Assembly (NCBI RefSeq): GCF_040126305.1
Contig: NZ_CP149510.1
Location: 535,001 to 599,000 of the forward strand
Source of the DNA: Pararhizobium sp. A13
GTDB taxonomy: Bacteria > Pseudomonadota > Alphaproteobacteria > Rhizobiales > Rhizobiaceae
Direction: 5' to 3'
Length of the DNA stretch: 64,000 nt
The notes beneath the pieces were generated by a model, which was given only the letters and a program-made list of their open reading frames with translations, was not told the DNA's origin and ran no database searches. Made by a program: the position numbers and the translations under genes. Positions 1 through 8,427 of this stretch are shown piece by piece. Within the stretch, counting starts at the first letter, position 1. The number at the start of each line of letters is the position of its first letter.

Positions 1-783
1 CGCATGGGCGGTGATGATCATCGGATCGCTGCCGCCGGCCTCGATCACGGCCGGTTTCATCCGGCTGGCGGCGGCAGCGGCAACCGCCTTGCCGGCGGTG
101 ACCGAACCGGTGAAGGCAACCGCGTGGGTCAGCGGCGAGGCGATCAGGTGCTGCGCGACATCGGCACCACCGGGCATGCAGGCGATCAAGCCTTCGGGTA
201 ACGCTTCAAAGACCTGCATGAACTCGAGCGTCGACAACGTCGTCGCCAAGGCGGGCTTGATGATGCAGGCATTGCCCGCGGCAAGCGATGCCGCGACCGT
301 CCAGCACATCAGGAGGATCGGGAAGTTGAACGGCATGATGTGGACGCTAGTGCCGAGCGCCTCGTAGCGCGCATACTGGAACGAACCGGCCTGCGTCGTG
401 CCGGCCACCTTGCCCGCCTCGTCGCGGGCCATTTCGGCGAAGTAGCGGAAGGCGCCGGCGCAGTTGGCAACCTCGCCGATTGCTTCGGGATAGGGCTTGC
501 CCATCTCGCGCGACATGAGCTCGGCGCAGACCCGCATGTCGGTCGCCTCGATGCGGTTGGCGATGCGGTGCAGAATCGTGGCACGGCTCTTGGCGTCAAG
601 GCGTTTCCATTCGGATTGCGCTGTCTTGGCGGCAAGAAGCACTGAATCCAACTCGGCGACGGTCGCTGCTGCAAACACGCCTTCCTCACCGAGTGTCGCC
701 GGATTGATCACCGTGTGGCGCGCTCCCTTGGCGCGCACATAGTCTGGATGCCGGTAGAAAACGGGTTCGGCTGGAGTGAACAT
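1..783 (-). CDS. Aldehyde dehydrogenase family protein, N-terminal part (runs off left edge)
   Basis: The minus-strand frame is open from an ATG at 783 to the window edge, giving the first 261 residues of a protein whose family is usually about 480-500 long. It belongs to the NAD(P)-dependent aldehyde dehydrogenases. Visible motifs are PFNFP at 151-155 (Asn that stabilises the oxyanion), the IIKP lysine near 176, the Rossmann-type FTGSVTAGK at 224-232, and VIEAGG near 247-251 with the general-base Glu. The catalytic Cys would lie beyond the edge, so activity cannot be judged. The protein differs clearly from the second dehydrogenase at 9706-11184. It is the most distal visible gene of a minus-strand run with two cupins, a glycosyltransferase and a polyamine-type transporter, which suggests oxidation of an aldehyde made from the imported amine. 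The substrate is inferred, not shown. Confidence 0.9.
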   Translation of the reverse strand, partial: MFTPAEPVFYRHPDYVRAKGARHTVINPATLGEEGVFAAATVAELDSVLLAAKTAQSEWKRLDAKSRATILHRIANRIEATDMRVCAELMSREMGKPYPEAIGEVANCAGAFRYFAEMARDEAGKVAGTTQAGSFQYARYEALGTSVHIMPFNFPILLMCWTVAASLAAGNACIIKPALATTLSTLEFMQVFEALPEGLIACMPGGADVAQHLIASPLTHAVAFTGSVTAGKAVAAAAASRMKPAVIEAGGSDPMIITAHA

Positions 784-834
784 GGTGTTTTCCTGTTAAA
801 CGCATTTGCCTTGGTGAAGGCCCCCTCATCCTGC

Positions 835-855
835 CCTCTCCCCGCTGGGGAGAGG
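835..855. repeat. Short palindromic intergenic repeat (CTCTCCCC-GCT-GGGGAGAG)
   Basis: An 8-bp perfect inverted repeat with a 3-bp loop lies in the gap between the aldehyde dehydrogenase and the first cupin. The same motif recurs at 5902-6114 and 31337-31362. It is of the kind of rhizobial intergenic mosaic/palindromic repeat spread through these genomes. Confidence 0.7.
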
Positions 856-876
856 AGGTACAAAGACCGTAGCCAC

Positions 877-1224
877 TCAGCGGATCATGTAGACCTTCTT
901 GATCGTCTCATGCACGGTGCAGACACCCTTCCAGTCCTGCGGGAAGAAGGCTGCCGTGTCCGGCACGATCTCGATCACCTCCCCGCTTTCGTGCACATAG
1001 GTACAACGGCCTTCGAGGAAGTGGCAGAACTCGTCGCGGGTCACATGGCAGTTCCATGTGCCCGGCGTGCAGATCCACAGCCCGCATTCGGACTGGCCGT
1101 CCGGACCCTTGTGGATCAGCTTGCCGGTCGTACGGCTTTCGCCCGCGATCATGGTCGGGATGATGCCCCAGTCCTTGAGATCGGTTTCCTCGAGCGGCTT
1201 GCGCATCAGCGGTGTGGCGGTCAT
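877..1224 (-). CDS. Cupin_3-type (DUF861-like) small protein
   Basis: A 115-residue single-domain cupin. The start at 1224 is chosen over an upstream extension because GGAAAGGA lies just before it and the protein then begins at the family's usual place. Conserved features are WICTPGTW near 50-57, DEFCHFLEG at 64-72 and FFPQDWKG at 93-100, the beta-barrel core shared with its neighbour at 1254-1616. The two are clearly tandem paralogues. Cupins of this class include EutQ- and ureidoglycolate-lyase-like enzymes and non-enzymatic binding proteins; only one His lies in the EFCHF motif, so a full metal site is not obvious. Given the context, a role in handling an amine- or aldehyde-derived metabolite is possible but inferred. 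Confidence 0.85.
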   Translation of the reverse strand: MTATPLMRKPLEETDLKDWGIIPTMIAGESRTTGKLIHKGPDGQSECGLWICTPGTWNCHVTRDEFCHFLEGRCTYVHESGEVIEIVPDTAAFFPQDWKGVCTVHETIKKVYMIR

Positions 1225-1253
1225 GGCATGTTTCCTTTCCGATTTTGTTGTTG

Positions 1254-1616
1254 TCAGACCAGCATGTAGATGTTGCGCATGGTCTCGATCACGTGGCACT
1301 CGCCGGTCCAGCCGCCGGGGAACATGACGACGGTGCCCGCCTCGACTTCGATCACCTCGCCCTCGTCCGAGCGATAGACCGCCCGGCCGGCAACGAAATG
1401 GCAGAATTCGTCGCGCGGGATCGATAGCCGCCAGCGGCCCGGCGTGCAGACCCAGATACCGGATTCGGGCTGGTTGTTCGGCCCCTTGTGGACGAGCCGA
1501 CCGGTCGATTTCGACTGACCCTCGACACTGTCTGGCTGTGTGCCCCAGTCGACAAGATCATCATAGATTGTGGCGTTGTAGATGTGCGGCGCGGACGATG
1601 TTTTGAGTTCAACCAT
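1254..1616 (-). CDS. Cupin_3-type small protein, paralogue of the downstream cupin
   Basis: A 120-residue cupin. The start at 1616 is preceded by a GAGGGGGG Shine-Dalgarno-like run; the longer upstream reading enters a palindromic repeat and is not credible. It shares with the neighbour at 877-1224 the pattern WG..P....G.S..TG.L.HKGP, a W.CTPG.W block near 55-62, EFCHF at 70-74 and an ET....YM end. The tandem copies are about as long as each other and only 29 bp apart, so they probably act together, perhaps as a heteromeric pair. No substrate can be read from the sequence. The gene lies downstream of the glycosyltransferase on the same strand but is separated from it by a repeat-rich 233-bp gap. 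Confidence 0.85.
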   Translation of the reverse strand: MVELKTSSAPHIYNATIYDDLVDWGTQPDSVEGQSKSTGRLVHKGPNNQPESGIWVCTPGRWRLSIPRDEFCHFVAGRAVYRSDEGEVIEVEAGTVVMFPGGWTGECHVIETMRNIYMLV

Positions 1617-1619
1617 GAC

Positions 1620-1669
1620 ACCCCCCTCTGTTCCCTCGGGACATCTCCCCACCGAGGGGGGAGATTGGC
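1620..1669. repeat. Rhizobial intergenic repeat, copy in inverted orientation to 1742-1795
   Basis: The segment reads CCCCCCTCTG ... GACATCTCCCC ... GGGGGGAGAT. The copy at 1742-1795 is the same element on the other strand, so together they form a large inverted pair in the 1617-1849 gap between cupin and glycosyltransferase genes. Related pairs occur at 36163-36350. Confidence 0.75.
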
Positions 1670-1741
1670 GATTGCCACATCTTTCCGACTAACGCCGCAC
1701 CTTCAGCGAAAAACGATGCTTTTGCACGAGGGTTCGGCATG

Positions 1742-1795
1742 CCCCCGATCTCCCCCCTTGAGGGGGAGATGTCCCGAAGGGACAAAGGGGGGTAA
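1742..1795. repeat. Rhizobial intergenic repeat, partner of 1620-1669
   Basis: The segment reads GATCTCCCCCCTTGAGGGG ... GATGTCCCGAAGGGAC ... AGGGGGGT, with nested hairpins. Reverse-complemented it aligns with the copy at 1620-1669. Confidence 0.75.
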
Positions 1796-1849
1796 GCGGC
1801 AACGACAGAGCGAGCGGCGATCGAGTACCCGACCGCATCCGAAAAAATC

Positions 1850-3142
1850 TCAGCCATCGAACTTGCCCGTCCCGGCCAGCTGATCGAGGATGTCCGCCGC
1901 CTTCTTCGGCCCGTTCTGCGCCTGCATATGGGCGCTGGTCGCCGCCAGCTTCGCCTTCATCTTCGGATCGTTGATGCAGGCGTCGAGCTTGGCCGCAAGC
2001 TCCTCGTCGGTCCAGTCGTAACGCGGCATCTTGAAGCCATGGCCGGTCTCGTCAACGCGGGTTGCATTGTCATGACCATCCCAGACATAGGGCATGATGA
2101 TCGCCGGTTTGCCGAAATAGAGGCACTCGGTGAAGGAGTTGTTGCCGCCGTGATGGATCGCAGCGTCGATCTGCGGGATGACCGAAGGCTGCGGAAACCA
2201 GCTTTCGACGATGACGTTGCTAGGCAGGTTGTCGTACTGTTCCTTGTAGTCGCCGACATTGACGAGCGCCCGATAGGGCAGCTTGCCGAGGGTGGTGATC
2301 AGGCGTTTCAGAAGACCCGTGTCGCCGGCCCCGAGGCTGCCGAAAGAGATATACAGCAGCGGCTTGTCGTTGTTTTCGGCAAAGGTCGGCACCTCATAGG
2401 GCTTTTCCTTGCGCACGCACCCTTCCAGATACTGGAACCGTTTCGGATCGAGCGGATGAGCGCGATCGAACTTTACCGATTCCGGGTAAAGCAGCAGGTT
2501 CATGACGGGCGATGCCTCGAAGAACTGGCCAATCGGATAGGCGTCCTCGCCGGTCGAGTCGAGGAAAGCGTTGAAATCATCGTGGATCGGCTTGATCACC
2601 GCGTTGAATTTTTCGCGATACGCGGCGTGGCCTTCCAGATCATCCTGGCGGCAGCCGGACAGATGCGGCGGGATCTTCGGGTCCTCGATCTCGTTTTCCG
2701 AGCAGGAGATGATGCGCACCCAGGGCTTGCCGAACTGCTTGATCGCCGGGAACAGGATGACGTTGTCGACGCAGATCAGGTCCGGTTTGATCTTCGCCAG
2801 TACGCCCGGAAGATCTTTTTCAGCCCACTTGGCGCTGTCGACAATCGCCTCCCAGCAATCCTTCACGTAGTTGTCGATCTGGTCGTAAGGCGATTTGCGG
2901 AAGTTCGAAATGTGACCGTTGATGAAGTCTTCCCAGAATTTTGCCATCTGTTCCGGCGGCATCGGCGCCGAGAGGTTCACCGGATACGCCTCGAAACCAT
3001 ACCCCTTGTAAACATCGACGAAGCCGGGGTCGGACAGGAAGACCGCCTTGTGGCCGAGCGCTTCGACAGCCTGGGCGATGCCGACGGAGTTCAGCGCCGG
3101 GCCGAAAGCCGCCTCGGGGAAGAATGCTATCGTCTTGGACAT
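1850..3142 (-). CDS. MGT-family (GT1, UGT-like) glycosyltransferase
   Basis: A 430-residue GT-B fold glycosyltransferase of the macrolide-glycosyltransferase (MGT) type. The start at 3142 is used because AGAGGGAA precedes it and residues 1-25 (SKTIAFFPEA... SVGIAQ) form the expected first beta strand and helix of the acceptor domain. The donor-binding C-terminal half shows FGSLG near 267-271, SWFPQPS near 314-320, HHGGNNS at 330-336 and WDGHDN at 354-359, which correspond to the nucleotide-sugar signature of this family. Members move a sugar from UDP- or TDP-sugar onto small lipophilic or amine-containing acceptors. It is strongly similar in every motif to the gene at 8428-9693. It is directly downstream (20 bp) of a polyamine-type ABC ATPase, so its acceptor may relate to the imported compound. 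That link is inference. Confidence 0.9.
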   Translation of the reverse strand: MSKTIAFFPEAAFGPALNSVGIAQAVEALGHKAVFLSDPGFVDVYKGYGFEAYPVNLSAPMPPEQMAKFWEDFINGHISNFRKSPYDQIDNYVKDCWEAIVDSAKWAEKDLPGVLAKIKPDLICVDNVILFPAIKQFGKPWVRIISCSENEIEDPKIPPHLSGCRQDDLEGHAAYREKFNAVIKPIHDDFNAFLDSTGEDAYPIGQFFEASPVMNLLLYPESVKFDRAHPLDPKRFQYLEGCVRKEKPYEVPTFAENNDKPLLYISFGSLGAGDTGLLKRLITTLGKLPYRALVNVGDYKEQYDNLPSNVIVESWFPQPSVIPQIDAAIHHGGNNSFTECLYFGKPAIIMPYVWDGHDNATRVDETGHGFKMPRYDWTDEELAAKLDACINDPKMKAKLAATSAHMQAQNGPKKAADILDQLAGTGKFDG

Positions 3143-3161
3143 GAGTTCCCTCTTTGTTTTT

Positions 3162-4229
3162 CTAGTCCTGGAAAATCCGGCAGGCCGCTGCATCAAAGCC
3201 GAGTGACACCGTCGCCCCGGTTTGCGCAGCGGCCACTTCAGGTCCAGCCGCCGCCACGCGGACCTGAAGGGGCGCCGATTGCAGCGCCGTTTTGACGTAG
3301 AGCTGCCGGTCGAGACCGTGATAGGCGACATCGACGACCGTGCCGGCGATACCGATGCCCGCGGGCCTCAGGGCGATATTTTCCGGCCTGATTGCAAGCA
3401 CCGCCTTCTCATTTCGCTTCAGCCCACCAAGATCGCACGCAAGCGTTTCGCCAGCGGCCCGAAACAGGGCATCGGCGCCGATCTCGCCCTCAATGAAATT
3501 CATCACGCCGATGAAGCCCGCGACGAAACGGTTGGCGGGCCGCTCGTAGACTTCTTGCGGCGTGCCGCATTGCAGGATACGGCCATCCTTCAGCACCGCG
3601 ACCCGGTCGGCCATGACCAGCGCCTCTTCCTGATCGTGGGTGACGATGATGAAGGTGATGCCGACCTCGTTCTGCAGCCGTTTCAGTTCCAGCTGCATTT
3701 TTTCGCGCAGTTTCTTGTCAAGCGCGCCGAGCGGTTCGTCGAGCAAAAGCACCCTCGGCCGCTTGATCAGCGCGCGGGCCAAAGCCACCCGCTGTTTCTG
3801 ACCGCCGGAAAGCTCGGCCGGTTTGCGTTCGGCCAGTGCCTGGAGATCCGTCGTCTTCAGCATCTCCTCGACGCGGGCGGAAATCTCACCCTTGGCGAGG
3901 TGTTCCATTTCGAGGCCATAGGCGAGATTCTGCCGGACCGTCATATGCGGAAACAGGGCATAGGACTGGAACATCAGGTTGAGCGGTCGCTTTTCCGGCG
4001 CCTGATCGGTGATATCGCTGCCGGAAAGCCTGATCCGCCCCTCGTCCGGCTGCTCGAACCCGGCGATCATCCTGAGCAGCGTGGTCTTGCCGCAGCCCGA
4101 TGGCCCAAGCAGCGCGAAGAACTCGTTTTCGCGGATATCGAGCGACAGCCCGTCGACGGCAACCGTCTTGCCGAAACGCTTCACCACCGTATCGACCGCC
4201 AGAACCGGGGCTTTGAAGTCAATGTTCAT
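3162..4229 (-). CDS. Spermidine/putrescine-type ABC transporter ATP-binding protein (PotA-like)
   Basis: A 355-residue ATPase of an importer. Walker A GPSGCGKTT is at 42-50, the Q-loop Gln near 88, the signature LSGGQ at 140-144, Walker B LLLDEP at 161-166 and the H-loop His near 198. The C-terminal third (from about 240) is the TOBE-type regulatory domain of the PotA/FbpC/UgpC group. The start is taken at 4229, where ATG overlaps the stop of the permease in an ATGA junction; the nine-residue longer reading lies entirely inside the permease end. It would energise the two permeases at 4226-5876 with the periplasmic protein at 6125-7183. Substrate is polyamine-like by family, not proven. Confidence 0.93.
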   Translation of the reverse strand: MNIDFKAPVLAVDTVVKRFGKTVAVDGLSLDIRENEFFALLGPSGCGKTTLLRMIAGFEQPDEGRIRLSGSDITDQAPEKRPLNLMFQSYALFPHMTVRQNLAYGLEMEHLAKGEISARVEEMLKTTDLQALAERKPAELSGGQKQRVALARALIKRPRVLLLDEPLGALDKKLREKMQLELKRLQNEVGITFIIVTHDQEEALVMADRVAVLKDGRILQCGTPQEVYERPANRFVAGFIGVMNFIEGEIGADALFRAAGETLACDLGGLKRNEKAVLAIRPENIALRPAGIGIAGTVVDVAYHGLDRQLYVKTALQSAPLQVRVAAAGPEVAAAQTGATVSLGFDAAACRIFQD

Positions 4230-5017
4230 CGGGTCATCTGTTCTTTGTTTAGCCATTGCGAAAGCAGCAGCGCAGTCGCGCTGACGCCCATGACGATGGT
4301 GGCAAGCGCATTGATTTCCGGCGTTACGCCGAAACGGATCATCGAATAGATCTGCATCGGCAGCGTGATCGAGGAACGTCCGGCGCCGGAGGTGAAGAAG
4401 GCGATGATGAATTCATCGACCGACAGGGTGAAGGCGAGCAGCGCGCCGGCGACGATGGCCGGCAGCAGCACCGGGAAGGTCACGCGCCAGAAGGTGGTGA
4501 AGGCCGAGGCGCCGAGGTCGCGCGAGGCCTCGACGATCGAGAAATCGAAATTCTTCAACCGCGCCCGCACGACGGAGCAAACGAAGGCAAGGTCGAAAAT
4601 CACATGGCTGATGACGATCGTGTGCAGACCCATGGTCACATTCAACCGCGAAAACAGGGTGAGCAGCGCCACCGCCAGCACGATGTCGGGAATAACCATC
4701 GGCGCGAAGGCAAGCGCCTCCAGCGGCGTGCTCCTGCGCTTCCGTGTCTCCATGCCGAGCGCCAGCATCGTGCCGAGCACGGTGGCAATAAGGGTGGAGA
4801 AGATGGCAACAACCAGCGTGTTCCACGCGGCATGGAGAATATCGCTGTTGCCCGCCAGCGAAGCGTACCAGCGCAACGAAAAGCCCGACCAGGTCGTCGG
4901 CAGGCCGCTTGCATTGAACGACAGGAGAACCAGCACCGCAATCGGCAGGTAGAGAAAACCGAAGACAAGAACGAGGATCGCTCTCCCCGTCAGCTTGATG
5001 CGCAGCGAGTCAGCCAT
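4226..5017 (-). CDS. Spermidine/putrescine-type ABC transporter permease (PotC-like)
   Basis: A 263-residue inner-membrane permease with about six hydrophobic segments; the first spans roughly 12-33. The EAA loop EASRDLGASAF...P is near 163-182 and contacts the ATPase. Length and the second position in the operon fit PotC. It overlaps the next permease by 8 bp (5010-5017) and the ATPase by 4 bp, so translation of the three is coupled. Confidence 0.93.
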   Translation of the reverse strand: MADSLRIKLTGRAILVLVFGFLYLPIAVLVLLSFNASGLPTTWSGFSLRWYASLAGNSDILHAAWNTLVVAIFSTLIATVLGTMLALGMETRKRRSTPLEALAFAPMVIPDIVLAVALLTLFSRLNVTMGLHTIVISHVIFDLAFVCSVVRARLKNFDFSIVEASRDLGASAFTTFWRVTFPVLLPAIVAGALLAFTLSVDEFIIAFFTSGAGRSSITLPMQIYSMIRFGVTPEINALATIVMGVSATALLLSQWLNKEQMTR

Positions 5018-5876
5018 TGGCAGCCCCCAGCGTTTCGCCGCTGAAGCGGGATGAGGCGCGCGCCTGCAAGAGCAGCAGCGCGATCATGATGGCGATCAGC
5101 ACCATGCCGAGGGCGGCGCCGAACGGCCAGTCATTGGCGGTCAGGAACTGGTCGTAGACGAGATTGCCAATCATCTGGAACCGGCCGCCGCCGAGCAGCG
5201 CCGGGGTGACGAAATTGCCGATCGACAACACGAAGACGAAGACGCCGCCGGCAGCAATGCCGGGCATCGTGAGCGGCAAAGTCACCCGCAGGAAGGTCCG
5301 TACCCGCCCTGCCCCAAGATCACGCGAGGCTTCGATCAATTCGCTGTTCAGCCGCGACAGGCTGGAATAGATCGCCAGGATCACGAAAGGCAGATAGTTG
5401 TAAACGAGGCCGGTAATCACAGCACCTTCGCTGTAGAGCAAAGCCAGCGGTTCGCCCTCATAGCCGAGCCAGCGCAGCAGATTGTTGATCAGCCCCTCGC
5501 GGTTGAGCAACACGATCCAGGCATAGGTGCGGATCAGATAATTGCTCCAGAAAGGCAGGACGGCAAAAAACAGCAACAGCGGCTGCGTGCGCTTCGGAGC
5601 CAGGCAGATGGCGTAGGCCGCGGGATAGGCGATCAGGATCGCCAGCAGCGTCGCAATCCCGGCAATACGCACGGAGGCGAGGAATATCTTCGCATAGAGC
5701 GGATCGAAGACGCGCTGAAAATTCTCGAGCGTGAACGTGTATTCGATGCCGCCGTAGAGCCCCCGCGTCAGAAATCCATAGGCGAGGATGATCAGGCACG
5801 GCACGACCATGAACAGGCCGAGCCACGCAACGGCCGGCAGAGCCATGAGATTGGAACGAACCGTCTGCGAGGACAA
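5010..5876 (-). CDS. Spermidine/putrescine-type ABC transporter permease (PotB-like)
   Basis: A 288-residue permease with six predicted membrane segments, the first at about 13-34. The block LPFWSNYLIRTYAW at 107-120 is a hallmark of PotB-type subunits, and the EAA loop lies near 182-201. It pairs with the PotC-like subunit encoded just downstream. It follows the gene for the binding protein after a 248-bp gap filled with palindromic repeats, which may lower expression of the membrane parts relative to the binding protein. Confidence 0.93.
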   Translation of the reverse strand: MSSQTVRSNLMALPAVAWLGLFMVVPCLIILAYGFLTRGLYGGIEYTFTLENFQRVFDPLYAKIFLASVRIAGIATLLAILIAYPAAYAICLAPKRTQPLLLFFAVLPFWSNYLIRTYAWIVLLNREGLINNLLRWLGYEGEPLALLYSEGAVITGLVYNYLPFVILAIYSSLSRLNSELIEASRDLGAGRVRTFLRVTLPLTMPGIAAGGVFVFVLSIGNFVTPALLGGGRFQMIGNLVYDQFLTANDWPFGAALGMVLIAIMIALLLLQARASSRFSGETLGAANG

Positions 5877-5901
5877 GAAAAGAACTCCGGGGTTTATTTA
5901 C

Positions 5902-6114
5902 CCCTCTCCCCGCAGGCGGGGAGAGGGTTTTTGGATGCGTCCGTCAAGGCAATCCCACCTGAATTCGGACCGTTTGGCTTGCGGCACTTCTCCCCAGCGG
6001 GGAGAAGTGCCGGGCGCATGCGAGGCGATGAGGGGTGGCGCGGCAGATTCGGAGTAGGTGGCTTCGCCCCCCTCATCCGACCCTTCGGGCCACCTTCTCC
6101 CCGCTGGGGAGAAG
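5902..6114. repeat. Cluster of three palindromic repeats inside the transporter operon
   Basis: Three hairpins occupy the gap between the binding-protein gene and potB: 5902-5927 (CCCTCTCCCCGC arms), 5984-6010 (CACTTCTCCCC-AGC-GGGGAGAAGTG) and 6094-6114 (CTTCTCCCC-GCT-GGGGAGAAG). As RNA they would make stable stem-loops downstream of the binding-protein message, a position where such structures often protect the 3' end. Confidence 0.75.
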
Positions 6115-6124
6115 AGGAAACGGT

Positions 6125-7183
6125 TCAGTTTGCCGCCTTGATCTCGCTCACAGCACGGGAATAGTCGCGCTGTGCCTCGCCGAGGTCCTGAAGCTCCTCG
6201 TATTTGACGAGCGTTTCAGGCGAGACGCCCATGGTTGGGTATTTCTTGACGAGTTCCGGATCAAGGCTTTCCATGGCCGGCTTGTTCGGCACTTCGTAGA
6301 AGATGTTCGACGCCGCCCAGGCATGGTTCTTCGGCTCGAGAATGTAGTTCACGAACTTCAGCGCCGCGTCCTTGTGCTCGGAATTCTTCATCACCACCAT
6401 GGTGTCGATCCAGAGGTCGGAGCCTTCCTTCGGGACGACGAACTTGATCTTGTCGTTTTCGGCGATGCCGTAATTGCACCAGCCGTCCCAGGCCTGCACC
6501 AGCGAGGCTTCGCCGGAAACGAGCTTCGAATAGAAGGTCGTGTCGTCATAGGCGAGCAGGTTCTTCTTGGCTTCGATCAGCGCGTTTTTCGCCGCCTCGA
6601 TCTTTGCCGGGTCCTTTTCGTTGACGGAATAGCCCTTGTAGAGCAACCCCGCCGCCATCAGCCAGCGGTCGGTCGAGAGCATGGTGATCTTGCCCTTCAG
6701 CGCCGCCGGCGGGTCGAGCAGATAGGACCAGCTGTCCGGCGTGCCTTCAACGAGATCGGAACGATAGCAAAGGCCCGTCGTTCCCCAGGCGTAGGGAACG
6801 GCATAGGTATTGCCCGGATCGAACGCGAGCTTGGTTGCCTGCGGATAGAGGTTCTTGAGGTTCGGCACCTTCTCGACGCCAAGCGGTTCGAGCAGCCCCT
6901 GCCCATTCAAGATATGCGCGAAGGGGGAAGAGACGAACACGACGTCGTAGCCCTTGCCCTGGCCCGCCATCAGCTTGCCCATGATTTCTTCGTTGGTGGC
7001 GTGGTTGACCACCTCGATGGTGAGCCCGGTTTCCGCCTTGAAGGTCTCGGCGATATCCGGCGCCATGTATCCGGCCCAGTTGGAGATCACCAGATCGGCC
7101 GAAAGCGCGGTTCCGGCAGACAGAAGCATGGCTGTCGACGCAAGACCGGCCAGGCGCAGTTTCACTGACGTTTTCAAGGACAT
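6125..7183 (-). CDS. Polyamine-type ABC transporter substrate-binding protein (PotD-like)
   Basis: A 352-residue periplasmic protein. Residues 1-29 form a Sec signal peptide (basic start, hydrophobic core 11-22, cleavage likely after the Ala of TALSA). The mature protein starts DLVISNWAGYMAPD, the usual opening of spermidine/putrescine-binding proteins, and carries WGTTGLCYR and QAWDGWCNYG blocks. The ATG at 7183 sits directly against GGGAG with no spacing, so the TTG two codons later (7177), which has a 6-base spacing, may be the true start; the signal peptide is unaffected. The gene is first in the minus-strand operon and divergent from the GntR regulator. Ligand is an amine by family; which amine is unknown. 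Confidence 0.92.
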   Translation of the reverse strand: MSLKTSVKLRLAGLASTAMLLSAGTALSADLVISNWAGYMAPDIAETFKAETGLTIEVVNHATNEEIMGKLMAGQGKGYDVVFVSSPFAHILNGQGLLEPLGVEKVPNLKNLYPQATKLAFDPGNTYAVPYAWGTTGLCYRSDLVEGTPDSWSYLLDPPAALKGKITMLSTDRWLMAAGLLYKGYSVNEKDPAKIEAAKNALIEAKKNLLAYDDTTFYSKLVSGEASLVQAWDGWCNYGIAENDKIKFVVPKEGSDLWIDTMVVMKNSEHKDAALKFVNYILEPKNHAWAASNIFYEVPNKPAMESLDPELVKKYPTMGVSPETLVKYEELQDLGEAQRDYSRAVSEIKAAN

Positions 7184-7448
7184 CTCCCGTTGCTGGCGCA
7201 ATCCGGAGCCCAGGTTCGCCCTGGACGCTCGCCGCTTGCGCAAATCCATCATCCCGGAGGGTTTCGCGGTCCAGCGCGTCGCCGTCTCCGAGGGTCCAAC
7301 CTCTGTTCCCGAAGCGGCTCGCCGATTATCCGGTCTATGTGTCGCTTCATCAGGCAGTATTATTTATAAAAAAAATACGTCAATACGAATTCGTGTGGCG
7401 TCTGAAATTTAACAGATGCCCTTGCGAAAGGCCCTTGGAAGATGCAGC
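7184..7448. promoter_or_regulatory. Divergent control region between potD-like and gntR-like genes
   Basis: A 265-bp gap between two divergent start codons. An AT-rich block near 7361-7400 holds a perfect 10-bp palindrome ACGAATTCGT at 7385-7394 that could be an operator for the GntR protein. No convincing -35/-10 pair was assigned. Confidence 0.4.
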
Positions 7449-8414
7449 ATGCGTTTTATGGCAGCACGTTCAGGGCACAAGGCGATGGAAGCAGAGGCGA
7501 AGAAAGTCAAATATCGCCATGTCGAACTGGCGCAAAAAATACTTGATATCGCGACAGAACGGGGCATGAGCCGCGGTGAACGGCTTCCCGAACAGGCACT
7601 TGCCTCGCGCTGCAACGTCTCGCGCACCCCGATCCGCAAGGCCTTGCAGTTCCTTGCCGAGAAATCGATCGTCGAAGCGGAGGCCGAGGGCGGCTACCTG
7701 CTTGCCATCGACCCGGCCTCCTTTCCAGGCCTGGAGGATGCGGCTCAGCCGGCTGAAGAAACCGAGCTCTACAACGCCATCCTGCGCGACGTCTCGGCCG
7801 GCCGCATCAGCGACGCGCAAACGGTCGCCAGCCTGCAGCGGCGCTACGAGGCGTCGCGCAACGCGGTACAAAATGCGCTGACGAGGCTTGCCGAGGACAA
7901 CCTCGCCGAACGCGCGGCCGGCCAGCAATGGCTGATCAAGCAGTTCGCCATCAGCGGCGATGCAGTCGCCAAGAGCTTCGAATACCGCCTCTCCTGTGAG
8001 CCTCTGGCACTCACCATGCCCGGCTTCCGCCGCGACGTCGCGGCGATCACCTCGCTCAGGCAATCCATGGAAATCCTGCGCTCGATGACGGAGAGCAGCT
8101 TTGACCAGAAGCTCTTCGAGCGCACCGACTTCGACTTCCACATGCTGATCGCCAAAAGCTGCGGCAATCCCTTCATGTCGGAGGCGCTGTCGAGTCACCA
8201 CCGCCGCCGCCGATCGAGCCAACCGCCCGTGCATGTCAACGCCTTCCGGCTGATGCAGTCCAACATGGAGCACATCCAGATGCTGGAGCAGATCGAGCGC
8301 GGCCAGATGGAGCTTGCGGCCGACCTGATGCGCGTGCATATCCAGCTTTCCCATTCCCAGCGGCCGCGGCTGGCCGGACGCGGCGTCCCGCCTGTCTTCA
8401 AGGTGGTGGGCTAA
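7449..8414 (+). CDS. GntR-family regulator with two winged-helix segments and an FCD domain
   Basis: The start at 7449 is preferred because GGAAG lies 7 bases upstream; an ATG at 7416 has no ribosome site and one at 7485 is possible. The 321-residue product has a GntR winged helix at about 23-87 (PEQALASRCNVSRTPIRKALQFL). A second segment at about 105-165 (SLQRRYEASRNAVQNALTRLAEDN) looks like another GntR-type helix-turn-helix. An FCD ligand domain follows at about 172-300, with Asp227, His231, His275 and His297 in the places where such domains bind a metal and a carboxylate. It is divergent from the transporter operon and precedes a glycosyltransferase and dehydrogenase, so it most likely controls both arms. 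The ligand is unknown. Confidence 0.85.
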   Translation: MRFMAARSGHKAMEAEAKKVKYRHVELAQKILDIATERGMSRGERLPEQALASRCNVSRTPIRKALQFLAEKSIVEAEAEGGYLLAIDPASFPGLEDAAQPAEETELYNAILRDVSAGRISDAQTVASLQRRYEASRNAVQNALTRLAEDNLAERAAGQQWLIKQFAISGDAVAKSFEYRLSCEPLALTMPGFRRDVAAITSLRQSMEILRSMTESSFDQKLFERTDFDFHMLIAKSCGNPFMSEALSSHHRRRRSSQPPVHVNAFRLMQSNMEHIQMLEQIERGQMELAADLMRVHIQLSHSQRPRLAGRGVPPVFKVVG

Positions 8415-8427
8415 ACTCGGTGCGTGA

